A stretch of DNA of 64,000 nt from Flavobacteriaceae bacterium CRH (GTDB lineage: Bacteria > Bacteroidota > Bacteroidia > Flavobacteriales > Flavobacteriaceae), in NCBI GenBank assembly GCA_001507425.1, contig LMAJ01000002.1, positions 124,001 through 188,000 on the forward strand, read 5' to 3'. A model generated the notes under the pieces. The model was not told the origin of the DNA. It ran no database searches and was given only the letters and a program-made list of their open reading frames with translations. This document shows, piece by piece, positions 60,460-64,000 of the stretch; the stretch's first letter is position 1; each line of letters opens with the position of its first letter. Both the position numbers and the translations under genes were made by a program.

Positions 60460-63400
60460 TTAATTAAAATTAATGTTTAGACCAATTACCAGCGATTTCG
60501 CCAAAGGCGCTCCTCCATAATCTACGGGTACAGAAAAATCACTATTTGAACTTGCAGAGGTATTTACAGCCTCAGGATTAAAACCAACTTTATATTTGTT
60601 CCAGTTGAACCAGTTTTCTCCTGTTATGTATAATCTTGCATTGTCAATTCTTTTCACTCCTTTTAAAGCTTGTCGTAAATTGTATCCGAGTGAAATACTT
60701 CTGATACTTATATAATCTGATTTATACATCCAGTCTGAATTGGCCTGATATCCAAAAGAAGTTCTCCAGTTTCCTCTCACGGCAGGATCTACATCTAATG
60801 AGTTTTCTACAGATGACATTCCGGTACGGTCAATAGCTCTTCCGGTAAGTCCGTAAACACTTCCTCCGTTCTGGCCCTGCACTAAAACATTCAAATCGAT
60901 ATCTTTATATTTGAAGGTATTGGTAATTCCCCAAGTGTATTTTGGGGTTGGATTTCCTAAATCTACCCGGTCATCAGAATTGATTTTTTTATCGCCATTC
61001 TGATCCACATATCTAGGATCTCCCAAAACCAATTTGTTTCCACCAATGGTAGTTCCGCCGGCATCAATATCAGCCTGAGTTACTACGCCGTTTTGTTTCA
61101 ATCCGAATATGGTATACATTGGCTTTCCTACTTCTAATTTTATAAACGGAACTCCTCCATCAAAACTATTGCTAATCTCAATTTTAGACTGATCTGGCCC
61201 TAATGCCATAACCTTGTTTTCGTTATGGCTTAAGTTGGCCGATGTTCTCCATTCAAAGTCATTTGTTTTAACATTCAAAGAGTTTAATTCAAATTCCCAT
61301 CCCTGATTTTGAACTTCTCCAACATTGGTCAGATAACTGGTAAATCCGGTGGCTCCAACTATCGGAACTCTTAAAAGTAATTCACTATTATTTTTTCTGT
61401 ACACTTCAAATGTTCCTGAAAGCCTGTTTTTTATAAATCCAAAATCCAAACCTAAATCAATACTACGCGATTCTTCCCAGTGCAGCGAAGGATTTGCTAT
61501 TGATGATGCTCCCTGCCCAATTGCAGCAACACCGCCAATAGAATAATTATAACTTGCCAAAGTTGCATACGAAGCATAACTTCCAATATTGTTACTTCCG
61601 TTAATACCTCCACTAGCCCTTAGTTTTAAATCACTTAGCCATTCAACGTCTTTCAAAAACTCTTCTTGTTTGGCTCTCCATCCTAATGAAACAGAAGGAA
61701 AAACTCCCCATTGTCTTTCTGTTCCAAATTTTGAAGAACCATCACGTCTTACACTGGCAGAAATCAGGTATTTTTCTTTGTAATTGTATTGTAATCTGGT
61801 AAAATAAGAAAGCAATGTGCTTTTTTCCGCATTGGTAGAACCTAAAGATCCTGTTGGTAATGTCTCAACTGTTGAACTGTTGTAAAGCGCACCAGAAGAT
61901 AATGTAGATTTCATGATTTCGTAAGAACTAAACGATTGTCCTAAAAGCAAATTAACATTATGATTTCCAAATGATTTATCCCAGTTTAGTGTATTTTCAT
62001 TCACTAAATTTTGTCTTCTGTAAGTATTATAAGCTCCACGTATACTTGCCTGAACATCGTTTGGCGTATAACTTTCGTTGGTATTATCTGAGTTATCAAA
62101 GTTAATAGTCGTTTTAAAAGTCCATCCTTTAGAAAATTGATAACTGGCATAAGATGAAATCAAAGTTCTGTACATGGAATTTTTGCCTGTTCTTGCCAGT
62201 GCATTCAACATATTTGTTGTGCTGCTTCCCCATGCATATCTTGTTGTATATTGTTCTCCTGCGGCATTAGGAGCACTCTCGAAAACCGGAGTCGCCGTAA
62301 GCGCTTTAAACAATGTATTGTCTTTTCCTTCAACGCCCGGATCATTTTTAATCGAATAAGAAGGCGCAATATTAATTCCCATTTTAAAATTTTCTGAAAG
62401 CTTTACATCAACATTTGCTCTTGCAGAAAATAATGTATAATCTGTACCAATGATATATCCGGTATTTTTTTGATAGTTGGCAGATAAATAATAATTTACA
62501 GATTCTGTAGCTCCGGAGGCTGATAATTGGTAGTTGCTGAATTCTCCTGTGCGGAAAACTTTATCCTGCCAGTCTATGTAATCTAATCCCGGATGTCCCG
62601 GCATATCCCAACGGTCATCATACAGATACGTGAAATATCTGGAATTGGCTGTTGTAAGCGGTGTTGTCGGATTTACAGCGTTATAAGTTGCAATTCTTTG
62701 CGCGTTGTTCTGACTCGCAGAAGCGCCTGCAATACCAGATCCTGCCCATTGAGAATCGATCATTGTTTTGGCTCTGCCAATCCATTCTTCTGAAGATAAC
62801 ATATCAACTCTGTTGGCTTCTTTATTGACACCACCATAAGTATTAAAAGTAAATTTTGGTTTTCCGAGTCTTCCTTTTTTTGTTGTAATTAAAACAACAC
62901 CATTTGAAGCTCTTGAACCATAAATGGATGCCGCTGCAGCATCTTTTAAAACTTCTATAGAAGCTACATCGTTAGGGTTTATATTGTCGAGCGGACTTCC
63001 GTTTGCAAAAGCACCACTCGAATTTGAGCCTTCTGTGTAAATTGGGAATCCGTCAATTACATAAAGTGGTTCGTTTCCGGCAGTAATAGAACCGGCACCA
63101 CGAATTTCTATACTAAAAGGCTGGCCGGGCAAACCTGTAGTTTGTTTTACACGAACTCCGGCAACCTGCCCTACTAAGCCCTGATCGATTCTTGAAATTG
63201 GCCTTTCGGTAAAGTTCTCTGTTTTTATACCGGATATGGCACCAGTGGTTAATTTTTTCTTTTGAGTTCCGTAACCAATAACTACGACTTCATTTAAGTT
63301 AGAACTTTCAGCATCTAAAGCAACATTATAAGTATCTGAAGTTCCTACTTTTTGTTCTCTTGTCACAAATCCTATGAAAGAAAAAACTAAAGTTTCGCCT

Positions 63401-63603
63401 TCAGAGACTTTGACACTATATTTTCCGTCGAAATCAGTACTGGCTCCACGCTTTGTCCCTTTAACGAATACGTTAACTCCGGGAATAGAAAGCTTAGACG
63501 GATCAGTAACTGTTCCTGTAACCACTTTTTCTTGCGCATAACCAGCAGCCTGGAGCAATCCAAACAGGGTTATAATCAGCAAAATATTAATTTTATTTTT
63601 CAT
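60460..63603 (-). CDS. SusC-family TonB-dependent glycan transporter (rhamnogalacturonan PUL)
   Basis: 1047 residues. Signal peptide ends AAGYAQE (about 24), carboxypeptidase-regulatory-like domain (about 28-110: VTGTVTDPSKLSIPGVNVFVKGT), the SusC box LNEVVVIGYGTQKKKLTTGAI, the plug domain with NDVASIEVLKDAAAASIYGSRASNGVVLITTKKG (described by ends), and the barrel ending VIGLNINFN. First gene of the operon, with a consensus -7 (TAAATTTG) and an operator-like site upstream. Imports products of PL11 and GH28 digestion. Confidence 0.97.
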   Translation of the reverse strand: MKNKINILLIITLFGLLQAAGYAQEKVVTGTVTDPSKLSIPGVNVFVKGTKRGASTDFDGKYSVKVSEGETLVFSFIGFVTREQKVGTSDTYNVALDAESSNLNEVVVIGYGTQKKKLTTGAISGIKTENFTERPISRIDQGLVGQVAGVRVKQTTGLPGQPFSIEIRGAGSITAGNEPLYVIDGFPIYTEGSNSSGAFANGSPLDNINPNDVASIEVLKDAAAASIYGSRASNGVVLITTKKGRLGKPKFTFNTYGGVNKEANRVDMLSSEEWIGRAKTMIDSQWAGSGIAGASASQNNAQRIATYNAVNPTTPLTTANSRYFTYLYDDRWDMPGHPGLDYIDWQDKVFRTGEFSNYQLSASGATESVNYYLSANYQKNTGYIIGTDYTLFSARANVDVKLSENFKMGINIAPSYSIKNDPGVEGKDNTLFKALTATPVFESAPNAAGEQYTTRYAWGSSTTNMLNALARTGKNSMYRTLISSYASYQFSKGWTFKTTINFDNSDNTNESYTPNDVQASIRGAYNTYRRQNLVNENTLNWDKSFGNHNVNLLLGQSFSSYEIMKSTLSSGALYNSSTVETLPTGSLGSTNAEKSTLLSYFTRLQYNYKEKYLISASVRRDGSSKFGTERQWGVFPSVSLGWRAKQEEFLKDVEWLSDLKLRASGGINGSNNIGSYASYATLASYNYSIGGVAAIGQGASSIANPSLHWEESRSIDLGLDFGFIKNRLSGTFEVYRKNNSELLLRVPIVGATGFTSYLTNVGEVQNQGWEFELNSLNVKTNDFEWRTSANLSHNENKVMALGPDQSKIEISNSFDGGVPFIKLEVGKPMYTIFGLKQNGVVTQADIDAGGTTIGGNKLVLGDPRYVDQNGDKKINSDDRVDLGNPTPKYTWGITNTFKYKDIDLNVLVQGQNGGSVYGLTGRAIDRTGMSSVENSLDVDPAVRGNWRTSFGYQANSDWMYKSDYISIRSISLGYNLRQALKGVKRIDNARLYITGENWFNWNKYKVGFNPEAVNTSASSNSDFSVPVDYGGAPLAKSLVIGLNINFN

Positions 63604-63637
63604 AAAAAGTTTAATTTGGTTAATTAATTAGTTTACT

Positions 63638-63681
63638 CAAATTTATTTAGAAGCATACGCCACAGCATCCTGTAGTATCCT
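63638..63681 (-). promoter_or_regulatory. Promoter and operator-like motif of the second susC operon
   Basis: On the sense strand, AGGATACTACAGGATGCT (63681-63664) is followed 18 bp later by a consensus -7, TAAATTTG (63645-63638), 34 bp before the susC ATG. The spacing is the same as in the GH2 promoter. Confidence 0.7.
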
Positions 63682-63896
63682 GCTAGTTTTCAATATCTTA
63701 TAATTATTTTTTAGTTTTTTTTAACTTAAACGCCTTATAAGTCATTGATTTACAATGCGAAAAATGTAATTATTATATTAAAAATTTTATTCATTTATTT
63801 TTATTATTACATATTTAATTCATTAAAAAAATAAGAAATGATAAAAAAATTAACCAATTTTAAGTATATATAATTTTTGTAAAAATATTTTCAAAC

Positions 63897-63914
63897 AGGA
63901 TGCTACAGGATAGC
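63897..63914 (+). promoter_or_regulatory. Operator-like motif pointing to a gene beyond the right edge
   Basis: Plus strand AGGATGCTACAGGATAGC with a perfect GCTA-CAGGA-TAGC palindrome. By the orientation rule of the other copies it should control a plus-strand gene starting within about 100 bp, that is at or just beyond base 64000. The rest of 63604-64000 is very AT-rich with no coding frame. Confidence 0.55.
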
Positions 63915-64000
63915 AATTTCATGAAGTACTAATACTTTTACTACATAGTCTTATCGTTTTCAAAACGAATAGATAATTTTAAGCCACTATAACAATTTTG

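Overview
The window looks like a Flavobacterium-type chromosome (Bacteroidota). Evidence: AT-rich DNA, paired SusC/SusD genes, a hybrid two-component regulator with an AraC-type output, a PorP/SprF protein of the gliding/type IX secretion family, the -7 promoter element TAnnTTTG, and few Shine-Dalgarno sites. I see no rRNA, tRNA, CRISPR array, transposase or phage gene. Intergenic DNA is unusually rich in dispersed palindromic repeats.

Layout. (1) 2-12527: a first polysaccharide utilization locus (PUL). It has the C-terminal part of a hybrid sensor/AraC regulator, then SusC, SusD, a GH88 unsaturated glucuronyl hydrolase and two GH2 enzymes. (2) 12589-20210: ordinary genes, including a DUF2911 protein, lipoproteins, a serine beta-lactamase-family hydrolase, an NAD(P)-binding protein, a double DUF1508 protein, an orphan PorP/SprF, an XRE regulator and small membrane proteins, one of only 35 residues. 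(3) 20773-31381, minus strand: a complete L-rhamnose catabolic cluster with a PfkB kinase, LutC, LutB, LutA, rhamnulokinase, rhamnose isomerase, a fused rhamnulose-1-phosphate aldolase/lactaldehyde dehydrogenase and the RhaT permease. A GntR-family regulator (31747-32787) is divergent from it. (4) 33051-38967: a five-gene operon joining a GAF/HisKA/REC/Hpt hybrid kinase, a lone receiver, a TPR+YaiO outer-membrane barrel, a membrane-anchored HEAT-like protein and a processive GT2, probably a sensor-controlled exopolysaccharide machine. (5) 39488-63603: a rhamnogalacturonan PUL with PL11 lyase, two large (alpha/alpha)6-type enzymes (one DUF4450), GH2, a tandem CE12 acetylesterase, GH28, DUF4861, rhamnose mutarotase, a GH43-like propeller enzyme, a sialate-esterase-like acetylesterase, SusD and SusC.

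How it fits together. The surface and periplasmic enzymes of region 5 should deacetylate and cut rhamnogalacturonan and import its oligosaccharides. Released L-rhamnose is epimerised by RhaM, imported by RhaT, isomerised, phosphorylated and split to DHAP and lactaldehyde. Lactaldehyde goes to lactate and LutABC takes lactate to pyruvate.

The most interesting new signal is an 18-bp operator-like motif, AGGATAgTACAGGATAgT in the sense of the controlled gene. Five copies lie 40-105 bp upstream of region 3 and 5 transcription units: rhaT, the DUF4450 gene, the 948-aa GH2, the acetylesterase and the second susC. A sixth near the right edge points out of the window. Its arms covary (AGTA/TACT, AGCA/TGCT, GCTA/TAGC) around an invariant CAGGA centre. 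The divergent GntR protein is the obvious candidate regulator. The first PUL lacks the motif and is probably run by its own hybrid sensor.
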